A stretch of 64,000 nucleotides of DNA from Proales similis (Eukaryota > Rotifera > Eurotatoria > Ploima > Proalidae), in assembly GCA_019059635.1 (NCBI GenBank), contig JAGVRJ010000009.1, positions 1,273,001-1,337,000 of the forward strand, in the 5' to 3' direction. Below are positions 12,642 through 23,001 of the stretch, one piece after another. Both the position numbers and the translations under genes were made by a program. Each line of letters starts with the position of its first letter. Within the stretch, counting starts at the first letter, position 1. The notes beneath the pieces are model-generated. The model did not search any database. It was not told the DNA's origin and worked only from the letters and a program-made list of their open reading frames with translations.

Positions 12642-13013
12642 ATGCAGGATTCAAGCGAACAACACTCGCCTCAGCCTCTAGTTCAATATATCGCCGTACG
12701 AACAGATTTAAAATGGCCGAAAGGCGCCATCATGGCTCAAGCGTGCCACGCGGCCGTCGCTGCCATTCACCTCAACTATCAGGACCCGGAGACCATCGAC
12801 TATTTGGACAAGCTTGACTCGATGCACAAAGTAGTGGTCGGTGTTGCGACACAAGACGATTTGATTCAATTAAGCAAACAGCTCGACCTCTCCGGAATTA
12901 AATTCAAGCTCTGGACCGAACAGCCCGAGAATGTAGCTACTTGTATTGCGACAAAACCTTATTCGAAAAGCGTGGTTCAGGCTTTCTTCAAAGCCTTCAA
13001 GCTTCTTCGTTAG
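12642..13013 (+). CDS. PTRHD1: Peptidyl-tRNA hydrolase domain protein (PTRHD1)
   Basis: This 123-residue single-exon protein belongs to the PTH2 fold family. It shows VQYIAVRTDLKWPKGAIMAQ, QACHAAVAAIH and LWTEQPENVATCIATKPY, matching human PTRHD1 (WPAGALVAQACHAATAALH; LWLEQPENIATCIALRPY). PTH2 enzymes release peptides from peptidyl-tRNA; the true substrate of PTRHD1 is uncertain. The start ATG is 11 nt after the BLCAP stop, with no room for a promoter and no poly(A) signal between the two. A single AATAAA at 13160-13165 follows PTRHD1 and could serve both genes. A shared dicistronic transcript is the simplest reading, though an internal promoter, trans-splicing near the AG at about 12635-12638, or alternative splicing over BLCAP remain possible. 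Confidence 0.92.
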   Translation: MQDSSEQHSPQPLVQYIAVRTDLKWPKGAIMAQACHAAVAAIHLNYQDPETIDYLDKLDSMHKVVVGVATQDDLIQLSKQLDLSGIKFKLWTEQPENVATCIATKPYSKSVVQAFFKAFKLLR

Positions 13014-13387
13014 ACTCTCGCTTTGTTTGTGTCGACCAAGCTTCAACTTTCTTCGTTTCTTTTCTATTTTTCTCTTTTCATTTTCCTCTCTCTCTCTCTT
13101 TCTCTTCGCTCTATTTCATCTGCTCTCATCTATGAACGCAATCTACCATTAAATCGCCTAATAAACAAACTTGACACGCACAACCACAAACTTGTCTGCA
13201 TCTATCAGCGAGCCATTTAGGTTTTTAAAATTTATTACTTTTAAAGTTGATCTTATTCTCAAGCGTTTTGGCTTTTATTCTGGGCTTACAAGTGTGACAA
13301 TCGACTTGTCAATTGAATCAAATTCTGAGACGATGAAATGAGAAATGAAGAGAAAAAAAAAAGAAATTGGCTCGCGTGGGCTTAAGA
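13014..13387. other. Facing 3' flanks of PTRHD1 and NFATC2IP
   Basis: A pyrimidine-rich 3' region with no gene. AATAAA at 13160-13165 serves the plus strand. TTTATT at 13231-13236 is an AATAAA signal on the minus strand for the NFATC2IP-like gene. Confidence 0.6.
13160..13165 (+). terminator. AATAAA, shared poly(A) signal for BLCAP-PTRHD1
   Basis: First AATAAA after the PTRHD1 stop (147 nt); none lies between the two coding regions. Confidence 0.7.
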
Positions 13388-14951
13388 TCAGGCGACCAAG
13401 ATATCGTCGTCGAAATCGTACTTTTCCTTGTTTTTGTCGATCAGCTGCATAGAAGGCGTCGACAGTGGCTTCACGTCGAACACTTCGCCACCGTCCAGAT
13501 CAAAGTCATTGGGCGTCTGATCGAACTCGACGCGCTCGCCGTCAAACTCCATCATGAACTTGGCCGCTTGGCTCATCTCCTTCAGCTGGCAATATTTTTC
13601 CAGCACGTGGCCCAATTTCTCGTCCTAATGCTGCTCTTCAGACATGTTCGCTTGCATTAAAATTCGGTAACCAGGGGTTACCTTTGAGATCATGAATTTC
13701 AGGCGGCTCTTGCGGCCCTCGTGCGTCTGCAAAATGACCAGCACCGTGTTGGGCCGCATGTTCTCCGAATCGTCTTCGTTGTCGATTAATTGAATACGTT
13801 CATTGGCGTTCTGGGCCAGTCGTGCGCACTCTGCAAAAAAGGCGTCTCAAGAGTGTGAGCGTTTCTTCAGACTCTTCGCACTTGCCCAGCAAATCGTAGT
13901 TCTCTATGCCGTTCGATGCCGGAGTCTCGTCTATTCCGATCACTTTCTCCTTGAACATCAACACCAACGTTTCGATTGGCGCTTTTTCAATTTCAGCCAA
14001 TTGTCGATACAGTCGATCGAAGCTCTCATTCTTCAGCCTCATTTTCAACCCAAAATGTTACATTTCGACCTCTGGTCAGAAATTTTACCATTTTTATTTG
14101 CCACTTGTGTACTCCGCTGCGGCTGGACACTCTCAACGTGAGCTCCTCGTCCTCTGCCGTTTCGGCCTCATCTTCACAATCGAGCTCAATCGACTCGCCC
14201 GAATCATTCTGAATGCTGCTCGTTCGATTTTTAATATTCTCCAGCTCTCTGTGAGCAGGCTTTTTGTTAGACAGTTGTTCTACTATTTGTTCTCACCGTT
14301 CGATTCTTGCCTCAGTTTTTTCTCAATTAAATTCGTCGACCTTCTCGCTTTCCTTGTGACTGACGGCGGAGGAGGAGGCGAAGGCGCTTCCTTTCTATGC
14401 CATCGAGAAAGAAAAATCTTTTCAGAAGAAAGAGTCAGAGATAGAAAAGTACGAGCCGGCATACATTACTAAGGTGGCTGCGTCGATTTTTTCACAAGAA
14501 GCATTCATCTCATGCTTGGTCAGGTCGTTTTCACGCTCGATCGATTCTTGCCTGCTCGCTTCGACGGCGCCACTTGCGGTCATGCTTGATTCTTCTTGCC
14601 TCATTTGCCGCCAATAAATTGAATGTGTGTTGCAATCGAGAGCACGCCAGTCTTACCGACGAGTGTTTGCGCGCGCTGGGCTTCTTTAAGACTTTTTTTC
14701 GTTTTGTCTAGTTTCATCGAATAGATACCCTGTTTCCTCGACACTGAACAGCTCTCTGATTCAGACGACGAGCTGTCCGAATCACTGTGAGATGCGTCGC
14801 CCAAAGAGGCAAGCAGGGCGGCTCCTCTCAAAGCTTGTCTTCTGGCCATTTTCGTTCTCGGTTCGTCTGTTGAACTACTTGTCTCACTCATCAATATGCT
14901 TTCATTTGTCACACAGCCTCTGTCGGATTTCATCTGGCTCTGAGTCAGCAT
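13388..14951 (-). CDS. NFATC2IP: NFATC2IP/Rad60-like protein with tandem SUMO-like domains
   Basis: About six exons join cleanly. The N-terminal half is acidic and Ser-rich (DSDSSSSESES at about 14750) with a Pro run (SPPPPPS at about 14370) and a basic patch. It is followed by a SUMO-like domain (ELTLRVSSRSGVHKWQIKM, then FDRLYRQLAEIEK and LVLMFKEKVIGIDETP). The C-terminus holds a second one (TVLVILQTHEGRKSRLKFMI, LGHVLEKYCQLKEM, FMMEFDGERV, FDLDGGEVFDV), ending at 13388-13390. This order, acidic N-terminus plus two C-terminal SUMO-like domains, is that of the Rad60/Esc2/NIP45 family, which bind the SUMO E2 and act in genome stability. Identity to any one member is modest, so the exact orthologue is less sure than the family. 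The gene shares a 142 bp divergent gap with GLG1. Confidence 0.6.
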
Positions 14952-15093
14952 TCAGATTTAAGTTTATTTTCTCTTCGAATTTGGTTTAGCGCTCGGCTGC
15001 GGAAATCACGAGCCGGTGAACTTGCAGTTTAATTATAATTTATGCGCACTTCCTCTTTGATTTTATCCGGTCCCTGTGCTTTCATTCTAGAAC

Positions 15094-18000
15094 ATGTCAA
15101 GACGAAGTGCCGTGGGTTTGTTCCTAATCGGCATTGGGCTGTTGTCTCAGCTCGGATTGAGCTCGGCAGAGCAGAACATTGAGGACGATGTCAAGCCGCG
15201 GCCTCCCATGCCACGTCCGTCGCCAGCTGGCATTCTCGGCAGAGCGCCCGAATGCCAGGATGATTTGTTTAAAATGTGTCCAGCCGCTTCTCGCCTTGAT
15301 CTGAGCGATATGGCCCTTCTCACCTGCATTCACGATCAAGTCGAAGATTTAGACCGAATCAACGTAAATTGTCAGAATGTAGGTTTTTGGCCATTTGTGA
15401 TGCTTTTAAAAAAAACCCGCTCATGTGACAAACATTTCAGCTTATTCACAATTTAAAAGTAAATTTGACAAAAAATCTTCGAATGGATGAGGCTGCGTCG
15501 AAAATCTGCGCAGAAGACGTCGGCAAAGTAAGAGCACAAACCTGCTCGTCTGTCTCAAATTCTCTCAAATGAAATTCTTGCCCGCTCGTCAAGCTAATGG
15601 AATGCCAGTCGTCGAGTCAAAGCGGTGGCTATCTTGTTTCGTGCTTGCTGGACAACCAAGATCGAATCTCCTCCCAGCCTTGCATCGAGTTTCTCAACTC
15701 GTTGGCGCCATTGGTTCTTGGCGATTATCGACTCATCGACGGATTTATCGACGCCTGCCATGCCGATATAGAGCAGAACAAGTGCGGCCGAGTGGACGGC
15801 AAAGAAGACGGACCTCAGGGTCGAACCATTACGTGTCTGCGCGGAAATTTCAAAGATCTGAGCAAACAATGCAGAATGCAAATATCCAGAGTTGTCGAAC
15901 TGCAGTCGAAAGATTTTCATTTGGATCGGCCGCTTTTCTTTGCGTGCAGACAAGACCGCGAGCTGCTCTGTGCGAGCGTGAAATCGGGCCAAGGCCAAGT
16001 GTACAGGTGCTTGGCAAATGCCGTGAACGAGGACAAAATGAGCGAGGAATGCCGCGAACAAATGCGCAGACGGCTTGAATTCAACTCTCTTGATGTGATG
16101 AGTGATCGCAGTCTAATAGACGCCTGCCAGCGCAACATACTTGAATACGGCTGCAAGATAAAGTTTGATGAGAAAACGCACGAGCTAATTCCCCTCTCTG
16201 ACTTGATCGTTTGTCTGGAGGATCGCTTGAGAGAAGGTTTGAGCATTGTCTCTTGGCCTCAGAGTCAACTTGAACTTTTAATTGCGCTCAAGACTTTCCC
16301 GTCGACGCCGAGTGCAAGACCGAGCTCATAGAGCACAGACGCTTACTGATGAGCGACTATCGCCTAAGCCCGAACATAGTCAGCGAATGCCGAATCGAAA
16401 TCGACCAGCTCTGCCAAGGCGGAATAAAAAGAAACGGAGAAACTATTCAATGCCTTCTGGAACAGGCCAAAAAGTCTAAAACAAAGGCGCAGGGACAAGG
16501 TCTTGTTTCAGAAGCGTGCTACCAGGCGGTAGGTTTAAGAGCTGATTCGTCAAAAGCTGACATCATTGAGCCTATTTTGGCAAAGATTGTCCGATTTGCC
16601 GAAGTTGCCGGACCGAGCGAAGACACGCAGATCGATCCTTATTTGGAGAAGAAGTGCGGCAATCTTTTGCTCGGAGTCTGCAATGGACGACAGACTCAAG
16701 AGGACAAGATGCTCTGCTTGCTCGAGCAGATCGGAACCGAAGTGATCAAAGAGGACTGCGAGCAGCGGCTCATTCTCATTCAGTTTTTCGCCTCTCGCGA
16801 CTGGAAGTAAGACGATACGTTCACAAATCGTTTGCAGGCCTAGTTCAAACCCAATTGGCTCAGATCAGAGAATTTTCTCTACAAGGCGTGCAAGCGCGAG
16901 GCCAAAGAACTCTGCTACATTGACTCGGCTCGATCAGAACTTTTGCTGCCTTGTCTTTACCACCAGATGATAGAGGACGTGGACAACGGCGAAGAGAATT
17001 CTGTCGACCGTCAGAATACAGACAAGGTTGGTTTCATACTCTGACGGTCTGTTCTGTTCGGGGCAGAGAATAAGCGCGCAATTGTCAAGGTCAGCAGAGC
17101 GTGCGCCCAGCGAGTGATGAAAGTGATGAAGATTCGCGCCCAGAAAATCGACCTCTTGCCCGAAGTGCAATCGGCTTGTCTGTCTGACTTGGCGCTAAAA
17201 TGCTCGGACGAGAGCACTCTGAAGCAGAACAATGAGCTCTCGTGCTTACAGTCAAACTACAAGAGTCTGTCTGCCGAGTGCCAGCAACAGGTCAGACAAA
17301 TCAGTCTGTTTGAGAAGGAAAATCCGGCCAGTGATCCGATCCTGGCCAAATGGTGCCAAGACCCAATTGAGAAGTTCTGTTCAAAAGCGGACAAGGATCC
17401 ATTCGACTGCCTGATCGAAGTGAAAAACGATCCGTCGGTGGGCAGCGAATGTCGTCAGGCAATCGACCATCTGCAAATATTGAGCATGGAAGACATTCGT
17501 CTAAATCCGCGTCTCGTTTTCGCCTGCAAAACCGAATTCGAAGAGCACTGCAGCCACGCAGAAAGCAAAACGGACGCTGTTAAATGCCTCAGCGAGCTCG
17601 TGCTTCAAGACACTGTTAACAAAGACGACACGCCTCAGGTCAGCAAGCAGTGTCGCAACAAATTTAAATTTGAAATCTTCCAAATGAACGAGCTGCTGAC
17701 GCTTAATCAACAAATTCGATCCGTGTGCGCCTCGGAACTCGTAAGGTTCTGCGCCGACGTGTTAGTCGGTCAAGGGCGCAAAATTGAATGCCTCTCTCAG
17801 AATCAGGAGAAACTGTCGTCCGAATGCGGCCAAGCAATTTTGTCCAGAAATCAGTTGAATTTGGCCATGCAGAACTCTGACTATTATCTCAAATACCAAT
17901 GCAAAGAGGCGATCACCAAGTTTTGTGCGTTGGGCGAGAGCGATTTAGTCGGCTGCTTGCGAACGCAGCTGTTTAAAGCAGACTTGGGCCAGAAGTGTCG

Positions 18001-18880
18001 AAACGCTCTCATCACTCGGCTTATAGTGGAGAACAAGGACGCTCGTTTCAACCAGGCACTGTACATCAAGTGCAAGAGTGAAATTGTCCAGCACTGCAAA
18101 GAGGCGTTGGTCGACAATTCCGGCCAGCTGCTCGACTGCCTGAAAGAGCAGTTTGTCAAGAACCAGCTGAATAACTACTGTGCGGCCGAAGTAAAAGAGA
18201 CAATGCGAGAAGCGGCCAATGTTGACTATCGACTGGACGTCTCGTTGGCCGAGAAGTGTCAGACCATTTTGGAGAAATATTGCGCCGACGAGGCGAACGA
18301 TCAGAAAGAGAACTGCTTGAGGGTTCGTTTTCAGGGCGGCGATATTCCCAAGGAATCGCTCTGCTATCCAGTAAGTGTCACAAAATTGGAATCACTTTCA
18401 AGGCCATTATCGTTTTCATTTCCAAGGCGGTCAGGAAGCTTATCTTGGAAGGAGCAGCCGACATATTTGTCGATCAGACACTGGCCAAAGACTGCTCGCA
18501 AGATTTGGTTGCGTTCTGCTCGGAAGTTGCGCCGGGTGCGGCACAGCGTAAGTCGTCCTCTTCTCTTCTGTGCTTCTCTTTTGCTGACCTTTTGTGTGAT
18601 TCTGGCAGAACTCAACTGCTTGCTGACAATCAAAAATAAAAGCCCAGAGAGCCTCCACCAGCCGTGCTTGCAGTCTCTCAACAAGAGAACTGAGCTGTGG
18701 AGAAAAGCGCAAGTCTCTGCCGAGTTGGCCGGCCTCCAGGATCTGGCTCGACTCATAAATGATTCGGCAAACAGAAACTATCTCTTTGTGCTGATCGCCT
18801 TGATACTCATCTCGGTGTTCTTAATCGGCTGCTGCACTCGATCAACCATTCCATACAAACGACTAGACAAGTCCGTCTAG
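15094..18880 (+). CDS. GLG1: Golgi apparatus protein 1 (GLG1/MG160/ESL-1)
   Basis: A type I Golgi membrane glycoprotein of about 1,150 residues that binds FGFs and E-selectin in vertebrates and affects TGF-beta processing. An N-terminal signal (VGLFLIGIGLLSQLGLSSAE) is followed by a Pro-rich linker and then about 15 Cys-rich GLG1 repeats, each with the spacing of LxxKC...FC...CL..NxxxLSxxC. Examples are CSDESTLKQNNELSCLQSNY and CKEAITKFCALGESDLVGCL at 17200-17960. Near the C-terminus is one membrane helix (YLFVLIALILISVFLIGCC) and a short tail, stop at 18878-18880. Introns are short; exon 1 ends at 15378. The splice after RDWK (about 16805) uses an acceptor just before 16864, which restores WKSENFLYKACK in frame. 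Two AATAAA signals lie at 18986 and 19014. Confidence 0.92.
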
Positions 18881-18985
18881 GGACAAGAAACTTTCGCGCG
18901 CATTTAAATTTCTTACGCGAATCGACAACCCTGGTTTTGGGCTTGTCATTCCCTTTTTTTTCTCATTCAATTTACTTTAGTCTTT

Positions 18986-19019
18986 AATAAATATATTCGA
19001 GTGTTTTGTCACGAATAAA
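18986..19019 (+). terminator. Two AATAAA signals of GLG1
   Basis: AATAAA at 18986-18991 and 19014-19019, about 105 and 135 nt past the GLG1 stop. Confidence 0.65.
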
Positions 19020-19036
19020 TTGTGCACCATGCGCTC

Positions 19037-20104
19037 TCACTGAGCCAATTTAACCGGCTTGTTGGAGTCCTCCGAGGAGAGCATGTGGGCAACTTCTAAA
19101 GCGAAGTCTTGCTTCTCATAATGAGAAAATGGGAGGAAATGGGCGACTCACCTTCGGCCAGCTCGTGATAGGCAAAGTGAAGATAGAGCATGAAGATCAT
19201 GTGCAATGCGATCAAGAGAGCCGGAAGCAGTACTCGATTGGGCACGGCCGGAGTGAGCTTGAAGACGGTGCTGGCGAGACGAGCTCCTGCAGCGCCGCAC
19301 ACAAACAGCCAGAGAAAGTAGAATATGAAATGGTCCATTGACGTGTGTACAAATGTGCCAATCAGAAGCACAACGCAATGACTGAACAGTGAATAGCCCT
19401 TAGCAGCAGTGTTTTAGGGCAAACTCTAGACTCAAATCGCACTGCAAATGATTACGATCAGGTTCAAAAAGTTCAAAAACGTGACTGGAGTGTTGAGCAC
19501 AAATGCGACCGCTGACATCAAAGCGCTGGTGCCAAACCAGTAGCCAAAGCAGACGAAGAACGAGCTGCCGATCAAGGTGCCATCTTCCTTCGCCATTTTT
19601 CCAATTCAGCCATGGACCATTGGTTCCTGATGGGCGAACTTACTATTTTTCTGTCGGCCACTTTCATCTGATAGATCAAGATTGCGCACAATGTGAAAGC
19701 GAGCATAGTCGGACCGTAAAACTCGTTGACCATGGCCTAAAGAGCAATGAGGCAAAATCGAGCCGCAGAAACTCGAACGAACATTACCGGAGAGACGAGG
19801 CCGTTCCAGGGCTTTAAAGAGTTTAATAAGCGTTTCACTACGTCTTTGGGCTCCACGTCGAAATAAGGCCGCAGATAGTCGATGTGCGCGTAGACATTGA
19901 ACGCGTGCTGTGCTTTAGCCCGGCCGGTGTTTAGAACCTTCCAAGTTTTAAACCTGAATCGAAACGGAGCCGAATATAATCATTGACTTTGACACTCACG
20001 TAGGAGCCGAGCGAAGAGGCCAGATTGGGCATCGGGATTTCCTGATGCTCTGGGGGCTGCTCCATCGACGCACTTTGTCTCGATCTGGTCTGACTTTCGC
20101 TCAT
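19037..20104 (-). CDS. YIPF3: YIPF3-like Golgi protein (Yip1 family)
   Basis: The start at 20104 opens a short polar exon; the next exon gives AQHAFNVYAHIDYLRPYFDVEP followed by VVKRLLNSLKPWN, matching human YIPF3 (SLYANIDILRPYFDVEP). Several hydrophobic segments follow, and the second-to-last exon has HMIFMLYLHFAYHELAEG, again as in YIPF3 (HMLFLLYLHFAYHKVVEG). The last exon ends AHMLSSEDSNKPVKLAQ with stop at 19037-19039. Yip1-family proteins are five-helix membrane proteins of the ER-Golgi system; YIPF3 forms a complex with YIPF4 in the cis-Golgi. The C-terminal lumenal tail is much shorter than the human one. Its 3' end faces that of GLG1, 156 bp away. Confidence 0.88.
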
Positions 20105-20408
20105 CCTCTCTAACTCTTCCTTGCCTTGGTGTCTAGTCTGACGTGTGAAACTGCAGCGGCAAAAAAGTGGCGAATTTTGAAGCGGTGAACCGCAAAAACG
20201 ACTAAATTTGAGCGCATAATTTCAACGACTCTGGTTTTGTCTCATTTGTAATTTTCAATGCATTTCGATTTAACTTAGAGTAAATGCTCTCCAAGAGGTT
20301 CGGACATTTGAGCTGCATCTGACCGCGGCTCTATACGAGTGTTTCTATGGAAACCTTCAGAATTGAGAGCAGGGATGCGCCTCTGTTGCAATTATTTCTA
20401 AAAAAAAA
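20105..20408. promoter_or_regulatory. Divergent promoter gap, YIPF3 / DNAAF6
   Basis: A 304 bp gap between two start codons on opposite strands. It must carry both promoters. A short A-run (20401-20409) sits directly before the DNAAF6 ATG. No motif was recognised. Confidence 0.45.
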
Positions 20409-21170
20409 ATGGACCTGGGATTGAATATAAAGAATTTGGAGAGTCTCTTGAGCGGCGACAAAGATCAGCAGAGCGACGAGGATGACCAGGTGAGCCTCTG
20501 AAAAACAATCTCAAAATAAAATTGATCCCAATCTCACTGAATCGAAGCCAATCAAAAATCTTAGCGCCAAACTAGGACCTGGGCACATCGGGCCGAGCAA
20601 GAGCGATTCGACCAGCTCGAACAAACCGGTGCGCAGTGCATACGGTAAGTAATTTTGAGAGTTAAAAGTTAGGTCGGACAAGCGCGCAGTGAAATCTCTG
20701 GCAACTTGAAGAGAAGAAAACGAGCAAAAACATTTGGGACGAAGACGAGGTCGAGGAGGGCGCCGAGTTCGATGTGAGCGACGATCCGCGTATTCAGCCG
20801 GACTACGAAATAGTCTACAAGCAGAGAGTGACCAGCGAGGACGTGTTTCTTCAAATGGGCAATAAAACGCCCGGCACAGCCAGCTGTGAGGAGATGATTG
20901 TGAAAATCAAGCTGCCCGGTGTAGAGAAAATCGACCAAATCGATCTGGACGTGTTCGACAAGTTCATCGACTGCCGCTCGACTAAATTGTGAGTTGCCCA
21001 TTGAATGAATGGCTGTCGTTGTACTTAAATTAGCTAAATCAAGTCGGCTGGGTTTGCACTTGCCTCATCAAGTTGATAGCAAACGTGCGGTCGCCAAATG
21101 GGACGCCAAAAACAACGAGCTTAGCGTCAGCATGGTCATGATTAGAGAATTGGATTTTGTCAATTTATGA
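20409..21170 (+). CDS. DNAAF6: Dynein axonemal assembly factor 6 (PIH1D3)
   Basis: DNAAF6 is a PIH-domain co-chaperone that helps assemble outer and inner dynein arms in the cytoplasm of ciliated or flagellated cells. The order of motifs follows the human protein: LSAKLGPGHIGP (human MGPGNIGP), NIWDEDEVEEGAEFD (human DIWNSEEIPEGAEYD), PDYEIVYKQRVTSEDVFLQM (human [20 protein letters not shown]), MIVKIKLPG and the C-terminal MVMIRELDFVNL (human MTMKRELDIANF). Splicing the last intron to the AG just before TCGGCTGGG restores KLFRLGLHLPHQVD in frame. The first exon ends at 20489. The protein is about 190 residues, near the family's usual length. It implies that this animal builds motile cilia or sperm flagella. 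Confidence 0.9.
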
Positions 21171-21273
21171 GATTTTATTGAGACCCTAAGTCGCGATGAA
21201 AAATTGTCAAGCCAATTCATAGAGAGCACTGTCAGGAGAGCACTGTTTCTAAAGTTTCTAAATTCGCACCATT

Positions 21274-22689
21274 TCAAGCAAGCGCGAACGGCGGCGTGTA
21301 CACACGGAAGAACATTGACGAGCCTCGTTTCAGCGCGTTCTAGTTGAAAACGTCTGAAATAAACTTGGTAAAAAGCGATCGGACGATGGCTTACGCTTTG
21401 AGACAAGTGGCGGAACACGTCGATCCATGAGACATAGGCGGGCATTCGAGGCGGCCGAGCTGCGACCAAGTCACTGCCACTTATGCAGCTGATTGTGCTC
21501 ACCAGTGAGAGTGGGTAGGTGAGAGTGCTGGCGAACAGCTTTTAATCGTTCGACAAAACTTCAAGCGCCGATTCGAACTTGGGATTTTGTTCGAGTTGTG
21601 ACTTACCGAAGCAAACAAGTCAATGAACGTTTCCACATCTTTCTCGTCCAAAATATAGGTCTTGATCACATAGGCAATTCCGTTGGTGGCCGCGATTGTT
21701 GTCGCTTCGAACAAGAGTCGGGGCACAATTCCGCTGTTGGTATGAGAGGGCAGAAATTTGTATTTAGTCTCGCACAGGCCGCTGTTGGTCTATAATCAAA
21801 CCTGAAGAAACCAGCGACGCCCTCGCCAGAGTAGATTTCAACCACGTTCTGGTAAATATTCCAGGAGCTGAAAAAACTCATTGGTCAAACAGACGAGATT
21901 CCAGAGTTGAGAGTAGAAACCTGTATTTGGTCTCGCCGCCCACAAATTGAGCCATGCATCTGAGCGCCATCACTTGACAGTTAATTTGGTTGGCAACACA
22001 CAGAGGAGAGCGTTTTTGGTTTCATTGCGGTTTACCGTGGAATGGATGGCTGGCAATTATGCCCCAGCATTTGGCCGTTATTTCTTTGCTGGTCTGTAAC
22101 AGCAGTTTGATTGTTAGGATTGAATATTTGCTTAAACTCAGCCAATGAGACTTGCCTGAGTAATCAATCGTTCAAGCTCACGATTCTCGCATTTGTTCTC
22201 GGCGAACTCGACCGACGGATCTTCGACCATCAACTAATTGCGTTTGCCAAAGCTTGAGAATGCCTCTGAAGAGGAACAGAGGTTCGTACCTGGGCAACTT
22301 TGTCAGAGACAATTGTTCCCACTGAAGTGCCGATCATTCGCATTCCTAATCCTCTATACAGGCCCGATATGCCCTCCATCGAATGAATGTATCGAACTGG
22401 GTCGGTTTTCGTTTATACAACAGGCTAAAATGATGGAGAGCTTTGACTCACGATAGCTGAGCGAGTTGGGAAAGTAGAGTTGATCTCGGCCGAACAGAGT
22501 GGTCGCTTTGTACGGAGGCAGAGGCTCATGGCCGATCTAGAAGCAGCTCGAGTTAAGGCAGAGCGCATCAGTCCAAGACGGTTTCTGCACCTGAATGAGC
22601 ACTTTGACATATGCAAGTGGATGAAAGGGAATTTGTAGAACTCCAGAGGCCAGACTGGCGCCGGTCGGATTCTCTTTCTTCGGATTCAT
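21274..22689 (-). CDS. MTCH2: Mitochondrial carrier homologue 2 (MTCH2)
   Basis: MTCH2 is a SLC25-fold protein of the outer mitochondrial membrane, known as an insertase for tail-anchored proteins and a tBID receptor. The first exons give FHPLAYVKVLIQ then IGHEPLPPYKATTLFGRDQ, matching human [27 protein letters not shown]. Further exons carry GISGLYRGLGMRMIG-type and GVAGFFR segments (SYREEGILGFFAG in human). The penultimate exon ends ARPPRMPAYVSWIDVFRHLSQS (human PIYTSWIDCWCMLQKEG). The last, after an AG near 21337, reads NALKRGSSMFFRVYTPPFALA, with stop at 21274-21276. A minus-strand AATAAA (TTTATT) is at 21174-21179, four bases past the DNAAF6 stop, so the two 3' UTRs probably overlap. Confidence 0.9.
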
Positions 22690-23001
22690 TTTCTCAAGTG
22701 TTCAATCTGGCTGACAGATTTAGAGCCGCGACCCAGCAGAAAATTGGACAATTTAGTTCTTTGAAGTAAATTTTTTTAAGCCTGAACGCTTTTTATACGA
22801 TTCATGCCGAGAAAGAACGCAATTGGAGAAGCATTTTTCAAGATAAAAGTAACTTGACATTGGAGCTCGAGCATAGAGCTCTTGGCTCGCCGAGTCAAGA
22901 TGAGTTTTGTTTTTATTCGAAACTGTCGCACAGTCGATTAATTGGCTGACGGCTGCACAGACTTGAGATGCTGCTGCCGAGCCGGTTGTGCTCAAGGCCG
23001 A
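22690..23001. other. Intergenic: MTCH2 promoter and TAF3 3' flank
   Basis: No gene seen. The region lies between the MTCH2 start and the TAF3 stop, both on the minus strand. TTTATT at 22912-22917 is the likely minus-strand poly(A) signal of TAF3. Confidence 0.55.
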
